From Nitrospirota bacterium (GTDB taxonomy: Bacteria > Nitrospirota > Nitrospiria > SBBL01 > JAADHI01), in contig JAJDBU010000010.1 of the NCBI GenBank assembly GCA_029261195.1, positions 1 through 48,172 of the forward strand: 48,172 nucleotides of DNA, written 5' to 3'. A program made the position numbers and the translations under genes. Numbering within the stretch: the stretch's first letter is position 1; every line of letters starts with the position of its first letter. Below are positions 10,403-18,566 of the stretch, in pieces. The notes below the pieces were generated by a model that had not been told where the DNA came from, searched no databases, and saw nothing but the letters and a program-made list of their open reading frames with translations.

Positions 10403-12355
10403 ATGATCCGGCGACATCGTGGCACTGTCCCATTCTCAGGGCGGTTCTTTTCTTTTTTTCTTTTCTTTTCTCTGTCCCTCTTTTTAACGTCCCTGCCGGT
10501 CTATGGGGAAAATTCACCTTCGCCTGAAATTCATACTGACACTCAATCAAACACTCCAGGAAAAATTTCAGAGGACATCTACCTCCGTATCGATGGGCCT
10601 ATTTCGGGTCCTCCGGCGCCGAAGATGAAATATCCCGAAAGCTACGGAGAAAGCTTTGTCTCAGATAATCGCTCCATCCTCTGGATCTTCATCCAACAGC
10701 ACTTTTTCTTAGGCAGTTTCATCATCGGTGTACCGATGATGGCCTGGATGCTGGAGCTTTTCAGCTTTTTTCGCCGGAAAGCCAATCCGACTGGATCTAA
10801 AAAATACGATGCACTTGCAGGCGAATTCATGCGGATTGCTCTCCCCTTTTATCCTTTGACCATTATTTTCGGTTTCTTTCTTCTGGCCGCCTTTGTCTTT
10901 CTTTACGCAGACTTTTTTAAATATATGTCGACCGTATTCAAGCCGGTGATGTACTGGTACGGCATCGCCTTTTTTATGGAGAATGTGCTCCTCTATGCCT
11001 ACACGCTCACCTGGAGGCGCTGGCAGGAGGGAAGCCAAAAACGGAAGCATCTCATTCTGGGCGGGGCAACCGTCTTTAACGGTCTGGTCATTATCTATCT
11101 GGCTAACGCCTTGATGGCCTTTATGATGTCTCCCTCCGGCATTGATGCAGAAGGGCATTACCTCGGTAACATCTGGAACGCCGTCAACACCGCCCTTTGG
11201 AATCCGCTCAACATCCATCGCATTCTCGCAAGCATCATGTTCAGCGGTGCGGTCATCGCAGCCTATGCCGCCTTTAAAATGATGACGACGCGCGATCCCG
11301 AAAAAAAGGCCCACTACGATTGGATGGGCCATGTCTCCATTATGATCGCCATCGTGAACCTGTTCATCCTTCCCTTTGCCGGTTACTGGTTTGCCAAAGC
11401 GATTTTTATCTACCGTCAGCGCATGGGCGTCACGCTCATGGGAGGGCAACTGAGCTGGCCCTTTATCATGCAGGCCATGTTGATTGGACTTATTTTTATG
11501 ACCGTCAGCTACTATCTCTGGCAGGGCACAGCACGAATGCACGGCACGCACCGTTACCGGCATCTGGTGAAATATATGATGATGGTGCTTGCCGTCGCCT
11601 TCATGATTTGGGCGACGCCTCACACAATTCCTGCCACCAGTGGCGAGTTTAAGGCGATGGGAGGAACGCAGCACCCCATCGTCGGTTATTACGGTACGAT
11701 GGCGGCGAAAAATACCGCGATCAATACGATGATCTTAAGTTTCGGGATCTGCTACATCATTTTTCAGCGTTGCAATAAACAGATCACCGTTTCGTGGTCC
11801 CGCTGGGGAAACCGGGCGATGATCCTACTTTTTGCCGGAACAGAGGCCTATGTAATCTTTATCGGGGTTTACGGTTTTTTCATTCCGGCAGCGCTTCGTG
11901 TGAAACTCGCCTTTCCTCAGTTCGCCGCTACGATGGGCGCCTTGGGGGGGGGGATGATTCTCAATCTAGCCATGTTAAGGCGCTCCAAACTGCTCGGGCC
12001 GATACAGTGGGGCAAACTACCGACAGGCGGTTCAGTCGCCCTCTTTTCTCTGGCTGTCTTCATTTCAACTACAATGGTCTTAATGGGCTATATTCGCTCT
12101 TCCGTCCGACTTGACTGGCATATTACAGAAGTGATGCGGGATACCACGCCCTGGGCCGCAACCCCTCCGATGTCTTATTCGATGAGCATGGTTCTGCTCA
12201 ATGTGGTAATTTTCTGGTGCATCGCCGCTCTGATTTTCCGATCGGGAAGCACCCGATCAGTCTCCATCCCCTACATCAGGCCGGAAGGCATGTCAGACCT
12301 TGCCACTCAGGAAAAAATCTCCTCCGACCGGCCGACCGGAACAGAGTTCTCTTGA
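10403..12355 (+). CDS. Cytochrome bd-like oxidase subunit I (CydA-like), single subunit
   Basis: This 650-residue protein has a signal-like N terminus (RRHRG, a long hydrophobic stretch, VYG then EN), a proline-rich periplasmic linker and many membrane helices aligning with CydA. Comparing with E. coli CydA from memory: His100 (QQHFFLG) matches the heme b595 ligand His19, His272 (NIHRILAS) matches the heme b558 ligand His186, and FFMEN carries the Glu107 match. Glu99 appears lost, and the quinol-binding GRQPW is degenerate (EVMRDTTPW). No cydB lies nearby. Similar divergent single-subunit bd-like proteins are known in Nitrospira and have been proposed as oxidases. The start at 10403 is chosen because the upstream in-frame ATG overlaps a promoter. 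Electron donor and acceptor are unknown. Confidence 0.8.
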   Translation: MIRRHRGTVPFSGRFFSFFLFFSLSLFLTSLPVYGENSPSPEIHTDTQSNTPGKISEDIYLRIDGPISGPPAPKMKYPESYGESFVSDNRSILWIFIQQHFFLGSFIIGVPMMAWMLELFSFFRRKANPTGSKKYDALAGEFMRIALPFYPLTIIFGFFLLAAFVFLYADFFKYMSTVFKPVMYWYGIAFFMENVLLYAYTLTWRRWQEGSQKRKHLILGGATVFNGLVIIYLANALMAFMMSPSGIDAEGHYLGNIWNAVNTALWNPLNIHRILASIMFSGAVIAAYAAFKMMTTRDPEKKAHYDWMGHVSIMIAIVNLFILPFAGYWFAKAIFIYRQRMGVTLMGGQLSWPFIMQAMLIGLIFMTVSYYLWQGTARMHGTHRYRHLVKYMMMVLAVAFMIWATPHTIPATSGEFKAMGGTQHPIVGYYGTMAAKNTAINTMILSFGICYIIFQRCNKQITVSWSRWGNRAMILLFAGTEAYVIFIGVYGFFIPAALRVKLAFPQFAATMGALGGGMILNLAMLRRSKLLGPIQWGKLPTGGSVALFSLAVFISTTMVLMGYIRSSVRLDWHITEVMRDTTPWAATPPMSYSMSMVLLNVVIFWCIAALIFRSGSTRSVSIPYIRPEGMSDLATQEKISSDRPTGTEFS

Positions 12356-12380
12356 AGAAAGCTTAGTAGGGCTTTCTTTA
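12356..12380 (+). terminator. Weak intrinsic terminator after the bd-like oxidase gene
   Basis: AGAAAGC (12356-12362) pairs with GCTTTCT (12371-12377) around an 8-base loop, beginning at the base after the stop codon, then TTAAATT. The T-tract is short, so efficiency is doubtful. Confidence 0.45.
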
Positions 12381-12432
12381 AATTCAAATTTGCGTTGCAT
12401 CGAAGCAAGCGGCTTTGATAAGTTGCTCCACC

Positions 12433-13443
12433 GTGATTATGCTCGCCATCGAAAGCTCCTGCGATGAGACCGCCCTTGCCGTCTTAAAAGACGGGAAAAC
12501 GCTTCTTTCCGATCTCATTTCATCTCAGATTGATCTGCATAAAAAATATGGCGGTGTTGTGCCCGAACTGGCTTGTCGACGGCACATTGAAGTCATCGGC
12601 CCTCTCTTGAAAGAGACGCTTGAAAAATCGGGTGTCCCTCTTGAAGCGATAGATGCCATTGCCGTCACTGCCGGACCTGGTCTTGTCGGAGCCCTGCTTG
12701 TCGGGGTTTCCTTTGCAAAATCACTTTCCTACGCACTTGGCATTCCCCTCCTCGCGGTTCACCATTTAGCAGGCCACATCAATGCCGCTTTTATTGAACA
12801 CGCCGATATTCCATTTCCCGCAGTGGCTTTAGTGGTTTCAGGTGGCCACACAAACCTCTATGCGATGGCACGGCGAGGCGATTATCGCCTGGTTGGAAAA
12901 ACAATTGATGATGCGGCAGGCGAAGCCTTTGATAAGGGAGCGAGAATGCTCGGCTTCGGCTACCCGGGAGGGCAGGTCATTGATCGGCTCGCCCTTAAGG
13001 GCAACATCGACCGATTTAATTTTCCCCGGCCTTATCGTTCAAAGCTGCACTGCGATTTTAGTTTTAGCGGTCTGAAAACCTCCCTGAGGCAAAAGCTACT
13101 CAACTTGGATCCGACTTGCTTGAAATCAGCTCAATTTCAGGCCGACATTGCCGCCGCTTACCAATCCGCCATCGTAGAGAGCCTCGTGGAAAAAACATTC
13201 CAGGCGCTTGCAAAAGAAAAGGCCGTCGCCATCATCCTCTCCGGAGGGGTTGCGGCAAATTCACTTCTAAGAAAGCGGATGAAAGAGGAAGGCGATAAAC
13301 GTGGTTTCCCGGTCTATATCCCTTCCCCGCAATATTGCACAGACAATGCCGCAATGATTGCCATGGCCGGGGCAGAACAATACGACAAAGGCCGTTTCGC
13401 TTCCTGCGATCTCAACCCCGATCCAAACCTGCCATTACGGTAA
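12433..13443 (+). CDS. tsaD: tRNA N6-adenosine threonylcarbamoyltransferase TsaD
   Basis: TsaD transfers the threonylcarbamoyl group to A37 of ANN-decoding tRNAs (t6A), working with TsaB, TsaC and TsaE. The ASKHA-fold signature LAIESSCDETA is at the N terminus, the metal-binding HHLAGH follows near residue 113, and VVSGGHTNL, DDAAGEAFDKGARMLG and LSGGVAANS are the further family boxes. Three starts are possible: TTG 12415, GTG 12433, ATG 12439. The GTG gives MIMLAIESS, the best match to the usual short N terminus, but no clear ribosome site separates them. It follows the oxidase terminator and is probably transcribed alone. Confidence 0.93.
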   Translation: MIMLAIESSCDETALAVLKDGKTLLSDLISSQIDLHKKYGGVVPELACRRHIEVIGPLLKETLEKSGVPLEAIDAIAVTAGPGLVGALLVGVSFAKSLSYALGIPLLAVHHLAGHINAAFIEHADIPFPAVALVVSGGHTNLYAMARRGDYRLVGKTIDDAAGEAFDKGARMLGFGYPGGQVIDRLALKGNIDRFNFPRPYRSKLHCDFSFSGLKTSLRQKLLNLDPTCLKSAQFQADIAAAYQSAIVESLVEKTFQALAKEKAVAIILSGGVAANSLLRKRMKEEGDKRGFPVYIPSPQYCTDNAAMIAMAGAEQYDKGRFASCDLNPDPNLPLR

Positions 13444-13565
13444 GTAGTAAGCCCTTGAATGGCTTTCCTGTTTTTCGTTACTTGCTCCCCCGAAAAAAAC
13501 TTTCCCTGGTATAATTAAATAATGTGGGGTTCTCCTACAAAATTCTGTATATATTTCGCCCTTTC

Positions 13566-13593
13566 TTGACAACCGACAATCCTGTGATAACTT
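13566..13593 (+). promoter_or_regulatory. Possible promoter of the envelope operon (TTGACA-16-TAACTT)
   Basis: A perfect TTGACA (13566-13571) is followed 16 bases later by TAACTT (13588-13593), within a TGTGATAACTT context. The -35 is convincing, the -10 is not. It lies about 60 bases before the first gene of the three-gene envelope operon. Confidence 0.4.
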
Positions 13594-13650
13594 AAATACT
13601 GTTGGCCTGCTCTCGTCTGCCCCAAGCACATTTGAGCAGGAACAATCGGA

Positions 13651-16600
13651 GTGTGGCACGCGCTCAAAAACATTTTGAGGAGGGAACGGGTGCCGTTTTT
13701 ATTTAAAAACCGCGACATTTTCGTCGTGGAAAATCAGCATTATCTTCTCTGTTTAATCCTCTTAGCCCTGATGCTCTTCAGCCCCGTTTTGAGTCACAAG
13801 GTCGAGGCGAAAAACAGTGCAGGAAAAATCTTTAACGAAGGATTAAAGGCTCTGACTGAAAAAGATTTCAGTTCGGCAGAGAGCTCTTTTCTTTCAGTGC
13901 TACAGATTGCGCCTAAACATGCAGGGGCTTTTTATCACCTCGGTGTCCTCTCTCTTTCAAAAAACCAACTCGACCAGGCCCTGAAGTATTTAAAGCAGGC
14001 CACTCGCATTGATCCTGACTTCTTGCCTGCCTTCCTTCGCATGGCAGAGGCCTATGAGCAGCAGGGGAAATTAAAAGAAGCGATCAAGGCACTCAATACT
14101 GCCTCCCGCCTTGTGAAAAATAAAGACGATGAGATAGCGGAAAACATATCGCAAGGCATCACCCGTCTAAAAAATCAGGAACAAATTCGTCAAAGCATTC
14201 GATTACTCCGCGGAGGGAAACACCTTGAAGCAAAGGTGATCCTTCAGGATGTGCTTTTAATCGAGACCGATATTGCAGAGGCCCACCACTTTTTGGCCGT
14301 CTCTTTAGGCATTGAAGGCAAATTTAAGGAATCCATCAAACATTTTAAAACGGCGCTCCGCCTTAAACCGAACTTAAGTGAGGCAAGAAGCCGACTCATC
14401 GAATTGTATCTGGCTACAGGACAACTTGAGCACGCGCGAGAGGCCGTCGAGAGCGCTCTTTTTTTTCTTGACGATCAGGAGGGTCTTTCAGCTCAGACAT
14501 TCGAAGTACAACTCGACAGCCTGGAAGACCGAATCGTGAGTCATCGTTTGATGGATAAGGCTCTGCAGCAGATCAAAGACAAAAAGAGCGGTGATGCGGC
14601 CACAACCTTTAAGGCCCTCATTCAGACCAATCCCGATCACGCGCTTGCGTATTTTAATCTTGGCATTCTCTCAGCGCAGGAAAAAAAGTTTGACCAAGCC
14701 ATCCCTTTCTTTGAGAAGGCAATCGCGGTCAATCCGGAATACAGAGAGGCACACGAACGTTTAGCGCAGGTCTACGAACTCACACGTTTCTACTCACGGG
14801 CAAGGAAACATTATGAGGAGGCCTTAACCTCCCTTGATGACCAAAGCGCCCCTGAAGGTAAGGCGCTTAAGACAATGATCACCCGTGTCAATGAGGCACA
14901 AGTCCAGTCAGGTCTTGCCGCAGATGAAGCGATGCAAAGCGGAAATGCCGCTTTGATCGAGTTCAAACTTGATCTTGCCATTCAATATTATAAGCAAGCC
15001 AGTTTTTTTAATCGGGAAGATGCAGAAATTAGATATCAATTAGGTCTTTTGTATGAACGGAAAAAACGCCCCGGCCTCGCGACGCAGGCAATGCAGGCAG
15101 CCATTGAACTTTCACCCGGCCACCTTGCAGCACAAAGCTATCTCGCAAAACGCGATGAAACCAGTGGTTTTTTCTACCAGAGCCTCAAACGATGGAAAGA
15201 AATCCAGGGAGGCGCAGAAAACAAGGTACGATTAGAAGGTCTTATCAAAGTAATCGAAGAACAAACGACACCCTTAATGACAAGAGCCATGCAAGTCGCA
15301 GAAGAAGGCGATCCCCTCTCCGCCATCGAAATACTCAAAGAAGCGCGCACATTGGCGCCGGACGATCCCCGTATACGAAGCGCTTTAGCCGGGTACTACC
15401 AAAGGGCGAACTTGCCGATCAAGGCTTTTAATGAACTGAGCGCTGCACGGCTTTTTGAACCAGAGCAGGCGAAACATGATTGGGGGATTGCCAAGCTCTA
15501 CGAAAATGCAGGGCAGTGGTCTGATGCAGCTATTCACTTTAACAAGGCCCTGGAGGCAAAAATCAGTTCAGAGACCCTGAAAAAGAAGGCAGAGCAAGGG
15601 CTCAACCTTGCCATTAAAAAACAAAAAGACATTAAAGCAGCCAATAGATACCTCAAGCGAGCCCGTCGACACCATGAGAAACAAGACTACCGCACAGCCA
15701 TCCGCTGGTATGAAAAAGTCTTCCGACTTTTCCCCGGCCATACCGCCTCTCTTTATTGGGCCGCTACGGCCTATGAAAGCCTGTTCGATTATAAGTCAGC
15801 CTTATCCCTGTATCAGGCCATTCTTGAGGTTGATGACAAGAACACCCTCGCCCACCAGCGTCTCGGTTTTATCAGCGAAGTAGACGGAGAAATTGAAGCG
15901 GCCATTATACATTACCAGACAAATCTTACCTTATCGAAAGGACGGAACAACCGGGAAACCGACTGGGTAAAAGGGCGTTTAAAACCCCTCGAAAAGCGCC
16001 TGAATGTCTCCCTCAATCAAACCCTGCTCAGCTACGACAGCAATCCGACACGCTCATCCAATCCACAGCCGGACCTCCGTTCAAGCGCCGGAATCGGCCT
16101 CAGCTACCTGCTCAAAAAAAACCGGCGACTCCAGATTCCAGTCGGGTTTTCAAGTGACACCCTCTTCTTTTTTGAATCGAACATCCTCTTCAGCCAGCAG
16201 TCGCTCTCTATTGCCGCCAAGGGAGCACGGCGTCCTTTTTCTTATTCCGCCGGCTACAACTTTCAGTTCGGACTCGCAGAAGGCGGGCCGACCGGCTTCG
16301 ATCATATTACTGCTTTGAATTTGGCGTGGTTCTCAAAAAAGGACTACTCCGCCGCCTTAGACTTGAGCTTCGACAGCTTTATTTCGCCTTCGTCCAAACG
16401 CTTTAATGCGAAACGATCCATGTTGCGCCTAAGCGCTCGAAAAGACACGGACAAATATAGAAGTACCCTTTGGTACCGATTTTTCGATAACGATGCAAAC
16501 CTGAACGACCAGGCCTCCGGCTCACACGACCTCGGGTTTTCCTACACATGGCCACTAAGTGAGAAACTCAGGGCCTCCCTTTCTTACGAGGTCAACAGTA

Positions 16601-16881
16601 CCCGTTTTTCCAATATCGATTCTTTCGGAAAAAAGCGTAGAGAAAACCTAACTCAGACCGCAAGCCTGGGGCTCTCTTATCGCCTTGAGGAAACGGTGAT
16701 TCTCAATGCGAGCTTCGTGGAAAGGCACAACGACTCCAACCTCCTTGCAGGTGGCGCCACAATCGAGGAACAACTCGCTGGTCAGGCGGTCACACAGGAA
16801 CAACAGATATCCGGTCAGGCCGCCTCCCTCGGCGACTATTCTCAAGGCCTTATCAGCGCCAGTATTTCATGGTCCTTTTAA
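13651..16881 (+). CDS. Large TPR protein with C-terminal outer-membrane beta-barrel
   Basis: The 1076-residue protein starts with a signal sequence (hydrophobic about 31-48, then VEAKN). About 730 residues of TPR repeats follow, with clear units such as AGAFYHLGVLSLSKNQLDQA and ALAYFNLGILSAQEKKFDQA. From about residue 790 the pattern changes to alternating polar/hydrophobic strands (ending SISWSF), typical of a barrel whose terminal Phe is read by the BAM machinery. The same order is known from exopolysaccharide export proteins (BcsC, PgaA), so polymer export is a reasonable guess, but no synthase gene is adjacent. The GTG start has AGGA 9 bases upstream. It overlaps the next gene by 13 bases. 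Confidence 0.85.
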   Translation: MWHALKNILRRERVPFLFKNRDIFVVENQHYLLCLILLALMLFSPVLSHKVEAKNSAGKIFNEGLKALTEKDFSSAESSFLSVLQIAPKHAGAFYHLGVLSLSKNQLDQALKYLKQATRIDPDFLPAFLRMAEAYEQQGKLKEAIKALNTASRLVKNKDDEIAENISQGITRLKNQEQIRQSIRLLRGGKHLEAKVILQDVLLIETDIAEAHHFLAVSLGIEGKFKESIKHFKTALRLKPNLSEARSRLIELYLATGQLEHAREAVESALFFLDDQEGLSAQTFEVQLDSLEDRIVSHRLMDKALQQIKDKKSGDAATTFKALIQTNPDHALAYFNLGILSAQEKKFDQAIPFFEKAIAVNPEYREAHERLAQVYELTRFYSRARKHYEEALTSLDDQSAPEGKALKTMITRVNEAQVQSGLAADEAMQSGNAALIEFKLDLAIQYYKQASFFNREDAEIRYQLGLLYERKKRPGLATQAMQAAIELSPGHLAAQSYLAKRDETSGFFYQSLKRWKEIQGGAENKVRLEGLIKVIEEQTTPLMTRAMQVAEEGDPLSAIEILKEARTLAPDDPRIRSALAGYYQRANLPIKAFNELSAARLFEPEQAKHDWGIAKLYENAGQWSDAAIHFNKALEAKISSETLKKKAEQGLNLAIKKQKDIKAANRYLKRARRHHEKQDYRTAIRWYEKVFRLFPGHTASLYWAATAYESLFDYKSALSLYQAILEVDDKNTLAHQRLGFISEVDGEIEAAIIHYQTNLTLSKGRNNRETDWVKGRLKPLEKRLNVSLNQTLLSYDSNPTRSSNPQPDLRSSAGIGLSYLLKKNRRLQIPVGFSSDTLFFFESNILFSQQSLSIAAKGARRPFSYSAGYNFQFGLAEGGPTGFDHITALNLAWFSKKDYSAALDLSFDSFISPSSKRFNAKRSMLRLSARKDTDKYRSTLWYRFFDNDANLNDQASGSHDLGFSYTWPLSEKLRASLSYEVNSTRFSNIDSFGKKRRENLTQTASLGLSYRLEETVILNASFVERHNDSNLLAGGATIEEQLAGQAVTQEQQISGQAASLGDYSQGLISASISWSF

Positions 16882-18566
16882 TCATGCGCCTATTTTTATT
16901 AAAAACAACTTTCTTCCAAAACAGGTCTGGACGGCCCGGCCCTGGACGCTTCATCGCACAAAATGCCACCCTCTTGCTCATCGTATTATTTTCGTCTGCG
17001 TCTCTGCTTGCTGCCGAACCCGACTTTGGGCTTGAACCTGGGCTTGAACTTGGAAATGACAACGAGCTGAATGAAAAACACGATATTCAGGACATTTTAT
17101 CAACGATCAATGCCGAAGCGCCCGAGAAAAAACGGATTGAGATCGAAAGAAAGCATTTCAATGCGGAGCAATTGGCATCTCCTGTCACGCCCAAACTTAA
17201 TCCTGTCATCAACCGAATGCTTGAGCATTTCAAAGAACACATGAGCTGGGGCGGCTACTTTAGAAATGAAACGGCCTTTAGAATTGTGAGACCGGCCGCA
17301 TTTACCAAAGTCCGTTCCATCCTTCAATTGGAAAACCGCTATCGATTACCAGGTGGGATGAGCCTATCAGGACGTGGCCGCTGTTTTTATGACCATGTCT
17401 ATGACATTGAAAGCGTCAGTGTCATCCATCCGAGAAAAGGGCCGGAACAGATTCTCGGAGGCAATCTTGATGATGCGGCCGTTGCGGCGATCAGGTCTGA
17501 AAACGTCCGGGATGTCGAGATTGTACAAAACCGCTGCGAGCTGAAAGAGCTTTATCTCGATGCGGGTATTGACCATATTGATATCCGTATCGGAAAACAA
17601 ATTGTGCGCTGGGGGGTTGTCGAAGGGGCTCGTGTGACCGACGAGATCAATCCGCTCGATTTTTATGAGCTGATTTTAAGGGACATTGATGATCGCTACA
17701 TCCCTCTCTTCATGCTCAAGACAGACTTCTACTTTGGCCGGGACAGCCTTGAAACCCTGTTTATTCCGGAGCATCGAGGTCATCGCCCCGCACCCAGGAG
17801 AACGCAATGGGAGCAGTTTCGAGAACTACCCGGACTGGTGAAACCCAAAGACGCATGGCAGGACTTTCCACATCATCTGGACAACGCGGAATATGCCTTT
17901 CGCTACAAGCATGTCTTTACCGGCTTCGAACTATCCTTAAGTTATTTTTCCACCTGGGATGACTTCCCGGCATCCTTTCGAACCATTGAAGGTTTGGGTC
18001 TTTTTGCTGCCAACCCGGAAGTGAATTTTAAACCCGATTTCACTCGATTAAATATCTACGGCACAACCTTTTCAATCACCTTGCCAAACCTTATTTTTAA
18101 CGCAGAAGCGGCCTATGTCGATGGGAAGCACTTCGGTGCACGACTCGGAGAAGGGATAAACACAGTAGCAGGAGAACTTCAGAGCGATTATGCAAAGTAT
18201 GCCATCGGAATCGATACGCACTTTTTAGGAATAGATGTTTCTCCGGCCCTCATTCAGCAATACATCATTGACTACGATGATCGCATCATGGTTGATCGTA
18301 TCGATACCGTCGCAGCCCTCTTTTTACGGAAAGAACTCCTGCACAATATCTGGACCCTCAACCTGCTTGCGATCTATTTCATCAACAACAAAGACATGCT
18401 CATACGACCTCGATCCGATTACAACCTCTCCGACCGTCTCCGCTTTTCATTCGGAGTGGATGTTTTTGAAGGAAAAATTGGAACTGGCTTGCCCGGAGAA
18501 TTCAACTTTGCGGGTTTTTTCGACAACAACGACCGAATTTTCTGGGAAATTACCTACAGCTTTTAA
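16869..18566 (+). CDS. DUF1302-type outer-membrane protein
   Basis: The 565-residue protein has a signal region (hydrophobic LLLIVLFSSASLLAAEP, about 35-51). It contains the stretch GKQIVRWGVVEGARVTDEINPLDFYE near 240-265, which matches the DUF1302 signature (GKQ..WG....R..D.iNP.D). Members of this family are predicted outer-membrane beta-barrels often encoded with transporters or lipoproteins. The C terminus FWEITYSF ends in Phe, as outer-membrane barrels do. It overlaps the upstream gene by 13 bases and is followed directly by the lipoprotein gene. ATG 16884 is an alternative start. Substrate and function are unknown; it is tied to its two neighbours by gene overlap. Confidence 0.78.
   Translation: MVLLIMRLFLLKTTFFQNRSGRPGPGRFIAQNATLLLIVLFSSASLLAAEPDFGLEPGLELGNDNELNEKHDIQDILSTINAEAPEKKRIEIERKHFNAEQLASPVTPKLNPVINRMLEHFKEHMSWGGYFRNETAFRIVRPAAFTKVRSILQLENRYRLPGGMSLSGRGRCFYDHVYDIESVSVIHPRKGPEQILGGNLDDAAVAAIRSENVRDVEIVQNRCELKELYLDAGIDHIDIRIGKQIVRWGVVEGARVTDEINPLDFYELILRDIDDRYIPLFMLKTDFYFGRDSLETLFIPEHRGHRPAPRRTQWEQFRELPGLVKPKDAWQDFPHHLDNAEYAFRYKHVFTGFELSLSYFSTWDDFPASFRTIEGLGLFAANPEVNFKPDFTRLNIYGTTFSITLPNLIFNAEAAYVDGKHFGARLGEGINTVAGELQSDYAKYAIGIDTHFLGIDVSPALIQQYIIDYDDRIMVDRIDTVAALFLRKELLHNIWTLNLLAIYFINNKDMLIRPRSDYNLSDRLRFSFGVDVFEGKIGTGLPGEFNFAGFFDNNDRIFWEITYSF

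Noticed and set aside
10709-11674. A 321-codon frame on the minus strand inside the oxidase gene
   Set aside because: The product is rich in His, Gly, Lys and Asp, as is typical of the reverse frame of a membrane protein gene, and shows no domain.
13586-13591. GATAAC as -10 for the envelope operon
   Set aside because: The spacing to TTGACA would be only 14 bases.
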